Of a stretch of DNA of 64,000 bases, positions 8,536-17,142 are shown in pieces. The stretch covers positions 55,692-119,691 of the forward strand of contig JBGVRS010000193.1 of the NCBI GenBank assembly GCA_045128635.1, read 5' to 3'. Every line of letters starts with the position of its first letter. Within the stretch, counting starts at the first letter, position 1. Source of the stretch: HGM12587 sp045128635 (GTDB taxonomy: Bacteria; Bacillota; Clostridia; Lachnospirales; Lachnospiraceae). Under the pieces are notes generated by a model. The model searched no databases. It saw nothing but the letters and a program-made list of their open reading frames with translations, and had not been told where the DNA came from. Both the position numbers and the translations under genes were made by a program.

Positions 8536-10704
8536 TTAATATTCAATTTCTTCCACGGACGGCTGTACATTTTCAAGGATTTCACTTGGATATGCATCAT
8601 CCTGAGTTAAGTCTTTTAGCATACCTGTTTCCTGGTCAATGCTTTCATCTCCTGATAAATCCGGTGGTGTGACTTCTTCACCAGTCTGTGGATCGATGAT
8701 CGGTCCTTCTTCTTTTTCAGGTGTTGTAGTTTCACCTTCTGCATTTTCTGATTCTTCCGCCTTTTCTGCATGAGTTTCATTGTACTCATCAATCATATCT
8801 GCAGGTGGTTCTTCCGTTTCATAAACATTTAAATAAGGAAGAGATTTCTGCATGATTTCCTTCCAGATTTTCTGGGCAAAGGAGCTTGTTGGCTGATAAG
8901 CTGCATTTGGTTCGTCTACGATTACATAGCAGACCACCTGTGGTTCATCATACGGCGCATAGCCGATAAATGATACGAGATAATTTCCATTCCCACGAGG
9001 AATTTTCTGTGCAGTACCTGTTTTTCCGCCCATTGCATATCCTGCGATACGGGCTGTTTTACCGGTCGCATTGTTACCGTTTGGATCTACCGGGCCATAC
9101 ATGGTATTGTACAAATACTGTTTGATTTTTTCACTTGTCTGTTCAGAAATGGTTGTTCTAAGCAGATTTCCTTCGTTTTCTTCTACGGTACCGCCATTGG
9201 TATCCATGATTTTCTTCACAACATGTGGCTGATAATAATATCCGCCATTGATACAGGAAGAAAATGCGCTGGCAACCTGAATCATACTGACGTTAAAGCC
9301 CTGCCCAAAGGAACAGGTAGCAAGTTCTGATGGTCCGATTTTCAGATTTTCATATGGAGCATCGTCTCCTACATAATAAACAACCGTATCTGTTCTGGAT
9401 TCTCCCGGAAGGTCAATTCCGGTACGAAGTCCGAAGTTAAATAAACGCTGATATTTTACAAAATTGTCATATCCCATTTTTGCAGCCATCTGCATCAGGG
9501 CATCGTTGCAAGAGAACATCAAAGAGCCTTCAACCGTAATCATCCCATGACCGGTACGTTTCGCACAATGAATTGGCTTCTGTCCTGGAACAACAACCTG
9601 GGAACCATCACAATAATAGCCTTCTGTTTCGCTGATAATCCCTGCTTCCAATGCTGCTGCAACTGTCATTGGTTTCACCGTAGAACCTGGTTCATAGGTA
9701 TCGCTGATACAGAAATTACGCCACAGACCATTGAGGGCATCCAGACGTTGTTCATCCGTCAGTTCAGCCGCCTGTTCTTCTGTATAAAGACCATTCGCAA
9801 CCACATCATATGGCTTATTCAGATCATATTTACGATTACTTGCCATGGCAAGAATTTCGCCGTTTCTTGGATCCATCATCACGCAGGCAACCGTTTTTGC
9901 GCCATCACCCTCGCGATAAACATTGGCATTTTCCGCCATGAATTTATCAATGGCTTCTTCCACAAATCCCTGCAGCGTTACATCAATGGTAGACATGACG
10001 CTGTATCCATCTGTTGCCGCATGGATAACTTTTTCCTGCTCTAAATCTTCATTTAAATAAGTATAGCTTCTACCGTTTGTACCATTTAATGTACTGGAAT
10101 AATATTCCTCAATTCCGTACTGTCCAACATTTCCGGCTACCGTATAACCAATCACATTACAGCCAAGAAAATCATAAGGATACATTCTCTTATAGCCTTC
10201 TTCAAACCAGACACCTTTGACCTTAGAATCTTTTTCCTCCATTTTTGCCTGGAAACCAGAAATTTCTTCCTTAGTCATCTGTTTTTCCAAAACTACATAA
10301 CTGCTGGTTTTCTTTTCATTATAAATGGTCTGTAATTCAGACTTTGTATAACTGAAATGTTCTGAAAGAGCTGTTAAGGTTGCATCTACACACCCCTTTG
10401 TCAGTTCTTCATGATCTGTTAATACTTTTGGGTCTAAAATTATATTATATACCTTTTCACTGGTTGCAAGCACCGTACCGTTACGGTCATAAATGTCTCC
10501 ACGACGATATGCCAGAGTAAGGCTATTACTTTCCTGCTGCTGCAATACCTTTTTGGTGTATTTATCACCGTTGGTCTTATTGATATATACAATTCTAACG
10601 CTTAAACCAACCAAAGCCAGCACAATCACGACAAACATGAGTGCCAGCTTTCGCTTCATTCGATTACTTATTCTTTTCTGTTTCTTATATTCTTTACTTG
10701 TCAC
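8536..10704 (-). CDS. Class B penicillin-binding protein / peptidoglycan transpeptidase
   Basis: Septal or sporulation cell-wall transpeptidase that cross-links peptidoglycan stem peptides outside the membrane. The 722-residue protein has a basic cytoplasmic tail, one membrane anchor (about 18-40), the PBP dimerisation domain, and a full transpeptidase domain with STVK (341-344), SCN (398-400) and KTGTA (561-565). The C-terminus (about 640-722) is a Glu/Asp/Pro-rich tail rather than PASTA repeats. It sits third after mraZ and rsmH, just downstream of ftsL, the usual place of the PBP2B-type gene in the dcw cluster. The whole protein appears intact, unlike its truncated neighbour. Confidence 0.92.
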   Translation of the reverse strand: MTSKEYKKQKRISNRMKRKLALMFVVIVLALVGLSVRIVYINKTNGDKYTKKVLQQQESNSLTLAYRRGDIYDRNGTVLATSEKVYNIILDPKVLTDHEELTKGCVDATLTALSEHFSYTKSELQTIYNEKKTSSYVVLEKQMTKEEISGFQAKMEEKDSKVKGVWFEEGYKRMYPYDFLGCNVIGYTVAGNVGQYGIEEYYSSTLNGTNGRSYTYLNEDLEQEKVIHAATDGYSVMSTIDVTLQGFVEEAIDKFMAENANVYREGDGAKTVACVMMDPRNGEILAMASNRKYDLNKPYDVVANGLYTEEQAAELTDEQRLDALNGLWRNFCISDTYEPGSTVKPMTVAAALEAGIISETEGYYCDGSQVVVPGQKPIHCAKRTGHGMITVEGSLMFSCNDALMQMAAKMGYDNFVKYQRLFNFGLRTGIDLPGESRTDTVVYYVGDDAPYENLKIGPSELATCSFGQGFNVSMIQVASAFSSCINGGYYYQPHVVKKIMDTNGGTVEENEGNLLRTTISEQTSEKIKQYLYNTMYGPVDPNGNNATGKTARIAGYAMGGKTGTAQKIPRGNGNYLVSFIGYAPYDEPQVVCYVIVDEPNAAYQPTSSFAQKIWKEIMQKSLPYLNVYETEEPPADMIDEYNETHAEKAEESENAEGETTTPEKEEGPIIDPQTGEEVTPPDLSGDESIDQETGMLKDLTQDDAYPSEILENVQPSVEEIEY

Positions 10705-10713
10705 ATTCTTCCC

Positions 10714-11223
10714 CTACTTCGACTTCATAATACTCTTTATAAGAGAATCCTCCTCCTGAGGTACATTATCATACTGACTGACATAGTTCTGAGTGGTATT
10801 TTTGTAAAGCACCACATTTTCCTGTGTTGCATAAACCATTCCCAGTTCATTGATCGCAATGTCTCGGATTTCTTCTAAGTTTACAGAAGTTTCAATACGA
10901 TTCAAATCATCAGCATTGACCTTACGAAGCTCTGCAAGTTCGCTCTCTAAAGAAGCAATCTTTTTCTGACTGCTTGTGGATAACGCCTGCTGTTCCAGAT
11001 AATATGCACCTAAACTAAGTGTAAGTACGCAAGCCACTGCCAGAAAAATGCAATAAGGGATACTAAGTGTTGTTCTCTCCTGTTTACGTTTTCTATTTGG
11101 CACGGCTACCGGACCCTGCGGATTTACGCGGCGTTCCGGTACTGCATACATCTGTCTGGCAACATTGCCCTGAACTTCTGTACGATATGTAGTTGTTCTA
11201 CGATTCACAGTTCTCTGGGCCAT
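10714..11223 (-). CDS. ftsL: FtsL-like cell division protein
   Basis: Bitopic divisome protein of 169 residues: a basic N-terminal cytoplasmic region rich in Arg, Gln and Pro, one membrane helix (IPYCIFLAVACVLTLSLGAY), then an extracellular heptad coiled coil (QKKIASLESELAELRK) that would pair with DivIC/FtsB-type partners. Sequence conservation in this family is poor, so the call leans on topology, size and position between rsmH and the first PBP gene. ATG at 11223 is preferred over a GTG at 11235 because the AGGAG lies too close to the GTG. Confidence 0.8.
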   Translation of the reverse strand: MAQRTVNRRTTTYRTEVQGNVARQMYAVPERRVNPQGPVAVPNRKRKQERTTLSIPYCIFLAVACVLTLSLGAYYLEQQALSTSSQKKIASLESELAELRKVNADDLNRIETSVNLEEIRDIAINELGMVYATQENVVLYKNTTQNYVSQYDNVPQEEDSLIKSIMKSK

Positions 11224-11237
11224 TTGATGCCACACTC

Positions 11238-12182
11238 CTAATCTTCTCTAATTCTTTCAAATACTCTCAGCTTAGAGCTTTTGGCTCTGCTGTTATATTC
11301 CAGTTCTTCATCACTTGGAACAATCGGTTTCCTTGTAATGACCTTGCCCTTCGGCTTTTTACCACACACACACACCGGGAAGTGACTTGGGCATGTACAA
11401 GGATTCTCGTTTGTCTTATAAATAGTTTTTACGATTCGATCTTCTAAAGAATGGAACGTAATGATACAGATTCTTCCGCCATCTTCCAAAAGGTCGATCA
11501 TTTCATCCAAGGAGTTCTGGAGTACTTCCAGTTCCTCATTTAACTCGATACGAATTGCCTGAAATGTTTTCTTAGCAGGATGTCCGCCGGTTGCACGAAC
11601 CTTTGCAGGAATTGCTGCTTTAATGATTTCAATCAATTCTCCTGTTGTCTCAATTTCTTTTTTCTCTCTGGCTGCCACGATATGCTTTGCAATATTCTTG
11701 GCAAATTTATCTTCTCCGTAATCACGGATAATACGAAACAGATCCATTTCACTGTATTCATTTACAATGTTTTTGGCTGTCTTTGGATTTCTTCTATCCA
11801 TTCGCATATCCAGCGGAACATCTTCTCTATAAGTAAAACCTCTTTCCGGTTCATCTAACTGATAGGAAGAAACTCCTAAATCTAATACGATTCCTGAAAC
11901 CTTTTCAATTCCAAGATCATGTAACACCTGTTTCATATGACAGTAATTGCTGCGTACAGTTGTCACTTTATCTTCAAAGATTGCAAGACGTTCACCAGCT
12001 GCTTTTAAAGCATCTTCATCCTGATCAATTCCGATAAGGCGACCACCGTCACCTAACTGCTTTAAGATCTGGAAAGAATGTCCGCCGCCGCCTAAGGTTC
12101 CATCTACATAAATACCATCTGGTTTGATGTTCAAATTATCTATTGTCTCAAAAAGCAAAACAGATTTGTGTTTAAATTCCAT
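11238..12182 (-). CDS. rsmH: 16S rRNA (cytosine1402-N4)-methyltransferase
   Basis: SAM-dependent methylase (MraW/RsmH) that modifies C1402 in the ribosomal P site. At 314 residues it has the standard length. The SAM motif YVDGTLGGGGHS lies near residue 25, followed by GIDQDEDAL and the LDLGVSSYQLDEPERGF block, and it ends with a CxC-containing CTCPSHFPVCVCG segment and the SRAKSSKLRVFER tail. It starts 10 nt after the mraZ stop and is co-transcribed with it under MraZ control. Confidence 0.96.
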   Translation of the reverse strand: MEFKHKSVLLFETIDNLNIKPDGIYVDGTLGGGGHSFQILKQLGDGGRLIGIDQDEDALKAAGERLAIFEDKVTTVRSNYCHMKQVLHDLGIEKVSGIVLDLGVSSYQLDEPERGFTYREDVPLDMRMDRRNPKTAKNIVNEYSEMDLFRIIRDYGEDKFAKNIAKHIVAAREKKEIETTGELIEIIKAAIPAKVRATGGHPAKKTFQAIRIELNEELEVLQNSLDEMIDLLEDGGRICIITFHSLEDRIVKTIYKTNENPCTCPSHFPVCVCGKKPKGKVITRKPIVPSDEELEYNSRAKSSKLRVFERIRED

Positions 12183-12192
12183 GTGTCATCCT

Positions 12193-12627
12193 CTAAATAT
12201 CAAAATTCAAATTACTTACTAACTGTTCAGCAATTTCATCCATATTGTCGAACGTGTTAATTTCTTCGTAACGTTCTTTGCTCCATAATTCGATGCGGTT
12301 TAATAAACCGGCTAAAATTACGTCTTTATCAATCTCTGCAAATTCACGAAGGGTGGCCGGAATTAAAGCTCGTCCCTGTTTATCGATATCGCAAAGTGTT
12401 GCACCAGCTGTAAAGAAACGGCTAAATGCTCTGGCGTTCTTATCTGCCATTGGCAGTTTTTTCAGTTTTTCTTCGTAAGCGTGCCATTCATCCATAGGAA
12501 ATAAAAATAAACAGCCATCCAGCCCTCTTGTTACAACGAATTGCTCACCGAGCAGTTCACGAAACTTTGAAGGAATAATCAGCCTGCCTTTTGTATCGAT
12601 CGTATGATTGTATTCACCCATGAACAT
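12193..12627 (-). CDS. mraZ: Transcriptional regulator MraZ
   Basis: First gene of the dcw operon: a ring-forming AbrB-like DNA-binding protein of 144 residues that represses its own operon. It has the family opening MFMGEYNHTID, and two SpoVT-AbrB units are visible, each with a DxKGR/DKQGR motif (DTKGRLIIPSKFRE and DKQGRALIPATLRE). ATG follows AGGTGATTGC. Its predicted binding repeats lie just upstream at 12653-12699. Confidence 0.96.
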   Translation of the reverse strand: MFMGEYNHTIDTKGRLIIPSKFRELLGEQFVVTRGLDGCLFLFPMDEWHAYEEKLKKLPMADKNARAFSRFFTAGATLCDIDKQGRALIPATLREFAEIDKDVILAGLLNRIELWSKERYEEINTFDNMDEIAEQLVSNLNFDI

Positions 12628-12652
12628 GCAATCACCTACTTTCAGTGAAACG

Positions 12653-12699
12653 CTCCACTTTACTCCTTATACACTCCACTTTCTACCACTTTGCTCCAC
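12653..12699 (-). promoter_or_regulatory. MraZ operator: GTGG repeats
   Basis: Read on the minus strand, GTGGAG occurs at 12699-12694, GTGGTA at 12689-12684, GTGGAG at 12679-12674 and GTGGAG at 12658-12653. The first three are spaced by exactly 10 bp, one helical turn, and the fourth follows after about two turns. Tandem GTGG-type repeats with 10-bp spacing upstream of mraZ are the known form of MraZ binding sites, so this is the autoregulatory operator. Confidence 0.8.
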
Positions 12700-12705
12700 A
12701 AACTT

Positions 12706-12734
12706 AGTTTACAATACCACTCTTTCCTTTGCAA
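12706..12734 (-). promoter_or_regulatory. Promoter of the dcw operon
   Basis: TTGCAA (12734-12729) and TAAACT (12711-12706) on the minus strand are separated by 17 nt. The GTGG repeats begin just downstream, so MraZ binding would block promoter clearance. Both hexamers are imperfect. Confidence 0.5.
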
Positions 12735-12836
12735 GACCTTTTTTGCAATTTTCATAACTTTTCATAAAACCCTTTCTGTTTTCTGGCAAAAACTGACAAA
12801 ACATTGATTTTTCGGGCTTTTTCCACACAAAAATAA

Positions 12837-12870
12837 GCCGCAAAGTCAGTAAATTACTGACCTTACGGCC
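12837..12870 (-). terminator. Terminator after lgt
   Basis: Long GC-capped hairpin: on the minus strand GGCC..GGTCAGTAA pairs with TTACTGAC..GGC, followed by TTATTTTTG. It separates lgt from the dcw promoter. Confidence 0.75.
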
Positions 12871-12883
12871 TCTAAAGGTTTCT

Positions 12884-13747
12884 TTATTGTTTATTTTCTT
12901 TTGCATTTTTATGTCCCACAAAAATGGCAATCAGCCCAACTACTGCCATCACAGCCCCTAAAAGCTGTGAAATTGGGAACCCGATTCCCGGGATTAAAAG
13001 CTGGTCTGTACGAAGAGATTCTACCCAGAATCTTCCCACTCCGTAAAGCACCAGATACCAAAGAACAAGTTCTCCCTGGAATTTTTTATGTTTGCGATAC
13101 AAATACAGGAAAATGATTACTCCCACATTCCATAGTCCTTCATATAAGAAGGTTGGATGCACCTGAATAAACTCAATTCCATTGATCACTTCCAGGTTTT
13201 CCCACATCTGTTCTGTGATTTCGCCGGAACGTACTGCGGATACCGGAATCTGCATTGCAAACAGCCCGTCTGTATATCCACCAAAGGCTTCACGGTTGAA
13301 GAAATTACCCCAGCGTCCAATGACCTGTCCTGCTGCAAGTCCCGGACAGGCGGTATCTAACATCTGCGCAAATGAAAGCTTTCTCTTCTTTGCAAAGAAA
13401 TATACCGTTGTAAATGCACCGATGATACCACCATAAATTGCAAGTCCCCCCTGTCGCAGATTAAATATCTGCAGCAGATTCTGACCATAATAATCCCATT
13501 TAAAGATTACATAGTAAAGTCTTGCACCAATAATTGCAAAGAATACTGCGTATAACAGCATATCCAGATAATCGTCAGGATTCTGTCCGGTACGTTTCGC
13601 TTCTCTGGCCGCCATTAAGTATCCAACAATGATTCCCGTTGCCATCGTACAGCCATAAAATGCTATTTCAAATCCAAATACACTGAAATTTTTCCCTACA
13701 TTTTCAAGAAAAATCCCAAGATTCGGAAAATAAATCTGCATATCCAT
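12884..13747 (-). CDS. lgt: Prolipoprotein diacylglyceryl transferase
   Basis: Integral membrane enzyme that moves diacylglycerol from phosphatidylglycerol to the lipobox cysteine of prelipoproteins, the first step of lipoprotein maturation. 287 residues, about seven membrane helices. The Lgt signature GRWGNFFNREAFGG is near residue 145, and a later VHPTFLYEGLWN block is also conserved. It would serve the several lipoproteins in this window (4055, 23423, 24968). It appears to be a single gene between ychF and the dcw operon with its own terminator. Confidence 0.95.
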   Translation of the reverse strand: MDMQIYFPNLGIFLENVGKNFSVFGFEIAFYGCTMATGIIVGYLMAAREAKRTGQNPDDYLDMLLYAVFFAIIGARLYYVIFKWDYYGQNLLQIFNLRQGGLAIYGGIIGAFTTVYFFAKKRKLSFAQMLDTACPGLAAGQVIGRWGNFFNREAFGGYTDGLFAMQIPVSAVRSGEITEQMWENLEVINGIEFIQVHPTFLYEGLWNVGVIIFLYLYRKHKKFQGELVLWYLVLYGVGRFWVESLRTDQLLIPGIGFPISQLLGAVMAVVGLIAIFVGHKNAKENKQ

Positions 13748-13762
13748 AGGTCAAATCCTCAA

Positions 13763-14860
13763 TTATACGTTAAAACGGAACAGAATTACATCGCCGTCTT
13801 TTACTACGTATTCTTTACCTTCAATACGTACAAGACCTTTATCTCTCGCACCTGCATAAGAACCGCAGTCTAATAAATCCTGATAGTTTACAACTTCTGC
13901 TTTGATGAATCCGCGTTCAAAGTCTGAGTGAATCTTGCCGGCAGCCTGTGGTGCTTTGCATCCGATTGGAATTGTCCATGCACGAGTTTCATCTTCCCCT
14001 GATGTTAAGTAGCTCTGAAGACCTAAAATGTGATAGCTTGCTGCAATCAGCTTTTCAAGACCGGATTCTGAAAGACCTAAATCTTCTAAGAATTCCATCT
14101 TTTCTTCATCATCTAATTCTGCGATTTCCTGTTCAATCTGAGCACAGATGACAAATACTTCACTGTTCTGTTCTGCTGCCAAAGCACGAACCTTCTGTAC
14201 ATGTTCGTTGGAAGCAGCTTCATCAGCAAGTTCATCTTCCGCTACGTTTGCAGCAAAGATTACAGGTTTCCATGTAAGGAGGTTATATTCTCCCATCCAT
14301 GCTTCTTCGTCTTCATTTTCCAGTTCCATTGTTTTGGCTGGTTTGCTGTCTTCTAAGTGAGCTTTGATTCTTTCCTGGAATTCAAGTTCTTTTGCTGCTG
14401 TCTTATCGTTTCTTGCAACCTTTGTTGTCTTTGCGATACGACGTTCTAAAATTTCAAGGTCAGAGAAGATCAATTCTAGTTCGATTGTTTCGATGTCACG
14501 AAGTGGATTAATGCTTCCATCTACGTGAATTACATTAGAATCTTCAAAGCAGCGAACAACGTGAACGATCGCATCTACTTCACGAATGTTTGCGAGGAAC
14601 TGGTTTCCAAGACCTTCCCCTTTGGAAGCGCCTTTTACAAGACCTGCGATATCTACGAATTCGATAACAGCTGGAGTTACTTTCTTAGAATTATAGAAAT
14701 CTCCAAGTAATTTTAAACGTTTGTCAGGTACTGCTACGATACCTACGTTAGGGTCGATTGTACAGAATGGATAGTTTGCTGATTCTGCACCGGCTTTTGT
14801 TAATGAGTTGAATAATGTGCTCTTTCCTACGTTAGGGAGCCCAACGATACCAAGTTTCAT
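13763..14860 (-). CDS. ychF: Redox-regulated ATPase YchF
   Basis: Obg-like P-loop protein, 365 residues, that prefers ATP over GTP, binds ribosomes and is linked to oxidative stress. N-terminal G domain with GLPNVGKST (about residues 6-14), switch regions NYPFCTIDPNVG and DIAGLVKGASKGEGLGN, a coiled-coil insert, and the C-terminal TGS-like domain ending VIEFRFNV-type (here VILFRFNV). A start 14 codons upstream exists, but ATG at 14860 follows AAAGGAGAAAAACTA and begins the conserved MKLGIVGLPN. Confidence 0.95.
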   Translation of the reverse strand: MKLGIVGLPNVGKSTLFNSLTKAGAESANYPFCTIDPNVGIVAVPDKRLKLLGDFYNSKKVTPAVIEFVDIAGLVKGASKGEGLGNQFLANIREVDAIVHVVRCFEDSNVIHVDGSINPLRDIETIELELIFSDLEILERRIAKTTKVARNDKTAAKELEFQERIKAHLEDSKPAKTMELENEDEEAWMGEYNLLTWKPVIFAANVAEDELADEAASNEHVQKVRALAAEQNSEVFVICAQIEQEIAELDDEEKMEFLEDLGLSESGLEKLIAASYHILGLQSYLTSGEDETRAWTIPIGCKAPQAAGKIHSDFERGFIKAEVVNYQDLLDCGSYAGARDKGLVRIEGKEYVVKDGDVILFRFNV

Positions 14861-14930
14861 TAGTTTTTCTCCTTTATATAAATGTAATATGTTTCTAAGC
14901 AAATTTTAACTAATATATGATACTACAAAA

Positions 14931-14970
14931 AAAGAATCTTCTCAAGATATTTATCTCAAAAAGATTCTTT
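14931..14970 (-). terminator. Terminator after the BadF-type kinase gene
   Basis: AAAGAATCTT (14931-14940) and AAGATTCTTT (14961-14970) pair; on the minus strand the stem is followed by TTTTTTTG. It ends the glycan-use regulatory operon. Confidence 0.75.
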
Positions 14971-14977
14971 TGCTGTT

Positions 14978-15898
14978 TTACTTATTTTCATAATACTTCG
15001 CCAAAAGTACTGCGCCCACATATGGTTCTGCCTTTGACTCTGTCAGTTCCATTTCATTTGCTTCAAGCAGTTTCACAAATGGTTTTCTGATCACATCCCC
15101 TGTTTTGAAAATCCCTCCAGAACAGGAAACCATGCAATCCTTGTCCGCAAAAATCTTTCTCTTTACACCGCAGACGATATCATAAAGCTCTTTGGCAGCC
15201 TGTGCATATGCTTCCATTGCATAAACGTCACCTCCATTTGCAGCCTGCAATAAAAGTTTCTGTAAAGAAGCAATGTTATCACGTTTATGAAGGTATTCTC
15301 TTTCGAACAAATCAACGATTTCCATATCATCAGACAATTTCAACGCATCTTTTACAATTTCATATAGTGGACCTCGTCTATCACGTCCGTCCGACTGTCT
15401 GGAAAACAACTGCACACATTTCATGCCAAGCCAGTATCCTGACCCTTCATCTGAGAACCATTCACTCCAGCCGCCGCATCTTGCAGTTTCGCCTGCTTCA
15501 TTTTTGCCAAATGCAATAGACCCTGTTCCTGCTACAATGTTGATTCCCGGTTCTGCTAAAAGAGAGCCTGCCCAGCCTACTTCACAGTCATTGACAATGT
15601 GAATGTTCCATTCCGAAAATGTGCTTAAAATTTTTTCCTCAATCACTTTATCATTGACCGGCGATTCACCCCATGCAGGCATACCAAAGCATACAGAAGC
15701 AATTTTTGTTGCATCTCCTTCTGCAAATGCACAAACCTCTTTAACACCATTTTTCAGAAGTTCAATGACGCCCTCTTCACCAATCTGTTTATAGAAGGCA
15801 CTTCCCTTTTTTACAGTTCCCAAAATCTTTCCATCTTCACCGGAAATTGCAAAAATGGTCTTACTTCCGCCGCCATCGATTCCTATATAATATTTCAT
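14978..15898 (-). CDS. BadF/BadG-type ATPase, probable N-acetylglucosamine kinase
   Basis: Actin/hexokinase-fold ATPase of 306 residues. The phosphate-1 motif YIGIDGGGSKT opens the protein, and the adenosine region VAGTGSIAFG is central. In this family many members phosphorylate GlcNAc or glucosamine. The start overlaps the response regulator stop by 4 nt (ATGA), so it is translated with the regulator genes. Its place in a locus with fucosidase and GH4 enzymes fits phosphorylation of an amino sugar released from host glycans; the exact substrate is inferred. Confidence 0.85.
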   Translation of the reverse strand: MKYYIGIDGGGSKTIFAISGEDGKILGTVKKGSAFYKQIGEEGVIELLKNGVKEVCAFAEGDATKIASVCFGMPAWGESPVNDKVIEEKILSTFSEWNIHIVNDCEVGWAGSLLAEPGINIVAGTGSIAFGKNEAGETARCGGWSEWFSDEGSGYWLGMKCVQLFSRQSDGRDRRGPLYEIVKDALKLSDDMEIVDLFEREYLHKRDNIASLQKLLLQAANGGDVYAMEAYAQAAKELYDIVCGVKRKIFADKDCMVSCSGGIFKTGDVIRKPFVKLLEANEMELTESKAEPYVGAVLLAKYYENK

Positions 15899-17142
15899 TT
15901 ATTCTTTTCCTCTTTATATTCCTTTGGAGACATTCCGGTATGCTTCTTAAAGAAACGTGAAAAATAGGTCACATTTTCAAATCCCAGAATATCTGCCACC
16001 TCATATACCTTATAGTCCGTTTCCGCAAGATAAGCTTTTGCCTTCTCAATGCGCTTGTTATTGATCGTGCGGATAATCGTTTCTCCGGTACTTTCCTTAA
16101 AAATTCTGCTCAAATAACTGGTGCTTGTTCCTAGCGCTCTGGAAATATCACTGACAGACATCTGTTCCTGATAATGCTTTTCAATATATTCAAGGCTTTC
16201 CTGCACAAGACTCTGTTTTGAATCCATGCTTATTACCGGCATCATTTCATTTCTCATATCCTCTGAATAAAAATTCAGCTTTTCACTCTTTTCAAACCAG
16301 CTGTGATTCAATGCAGCCTGTGCTTCATCATAAGCATCCGGAAGTTCTTCTATATGGTGATGTACCTTACTGATTCCCACATAAACGTAAAGTTCCATAA
16401 AGTTATCCATCATATCCATGACTTTTGTACAGGTTTCTTTTAAACTGCTTTTCGTTTTTTCTGAATCTTGCGTACATTTCAGTAAAAGACCATACATATC
16501 CTTTTTATAGAACATCCCGTAAATCATCTGATCTGAAAATGCCAAATGAAAGAAGTTCTTCAGACTGTCATACAGACGCACCCTTCGGAATCGCTCTGTG
16601 GATTCGTCCATAAGAAATTTAAAGAACAACACAGAATAACTTGCATCAGGTAATCGCAGCTGTTCATATCTGGCTTCAAGGTCGCTGTAAATATTGCCGT
16701 CAAAAACACCACGGAAGAATTGCTCCATACGTGCCTCTTTTTCCTCTGAAACAATCATCTTTTTCTCAGCAAGCATCATCTTGCATCGTTCAACCGCCCG
16801 AAGAAGTTCATCAAATGCTCCTGTTTTTGTCACATATTCAACCACATTGTACCTGATTGCAGACTGAGCATAGGAAAAATCTGCATATGCTGTCAGCAAA
16901 ATTACCTTTGTCGATAGTCTCTTTTCCCATATATATTTTGAAATTTCAATCCCATCGGCTCCCGGCATTTTAATATCTGTAATTAAAATATCCGGCTTTA
17001 TTTCTATCAATGCATTCAGAACTTCCTGACCGTTCTCTGCAACATAAACGATTTCACAGTCAATTCTTTCCCAATCGATAAGAGACTGCAGCGCTTTTCG
17101 CATGATCGGTTCATCGTCTGCAAGCATAATTTTATAAGTCAT
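15895..17142 (-). CDS. AraC-type response regulator (YesN-like)
   Basis: DNA-binding partner of the neighbouring sensor kinase, 415 residues. N-terminal receiver domain with the acidic pair ADDEP, phospho-acceptor Asp in DILITDIKMPGADG (about residue 55) and KT near 105; a middle variable segment; and a C-terminal AraC double helix-turn-helix (about 310-410) with DISRALGTSTSYLSRIFKE and the closing NVTYFSRFFKKHTGMSPKEY. Its start lies inside the last codons of the kinase gene (11-nt overlap). It likely activates the adjacent sugar transporter and glycosidase genes. Confidence 0.94.
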   Translation of the reverse strand: MTYKIMLADDEPIMRKALQSLIDWERIDCEIVYVAENGQEVLNALIEIKPDILITDIKMPGADGIEISKYIWEKRLSTKVILLTAYADFSYAQSAIRYNVVEYVTKTGAFDELLRAVERCKMMLAEKKMIVSEEKEARMEQFFRGVFDGNIYSDLEARYEQLRLPDASYSVLFFKFLMDESTERFRRVRLYDSLKNFFHLAFSDQMIYGMFYKKDMYGLLLKCTQDSEKTKSSLKETCTKVMDMMDNFMELYVYVGISKVHHHIEELPDAYDEAQAALNHSWFEKSEKLNFYSEDMRNEMMPVISMDSKQSLVQESLEYIEKHYQEQMSVSDISRALGTSTSYLSRIFKESTGETIIRTINNKRIEKAKAYLAETDYKVYEVADILGFENVTYFSRFFKKHTGMSPKEYKEEKNK

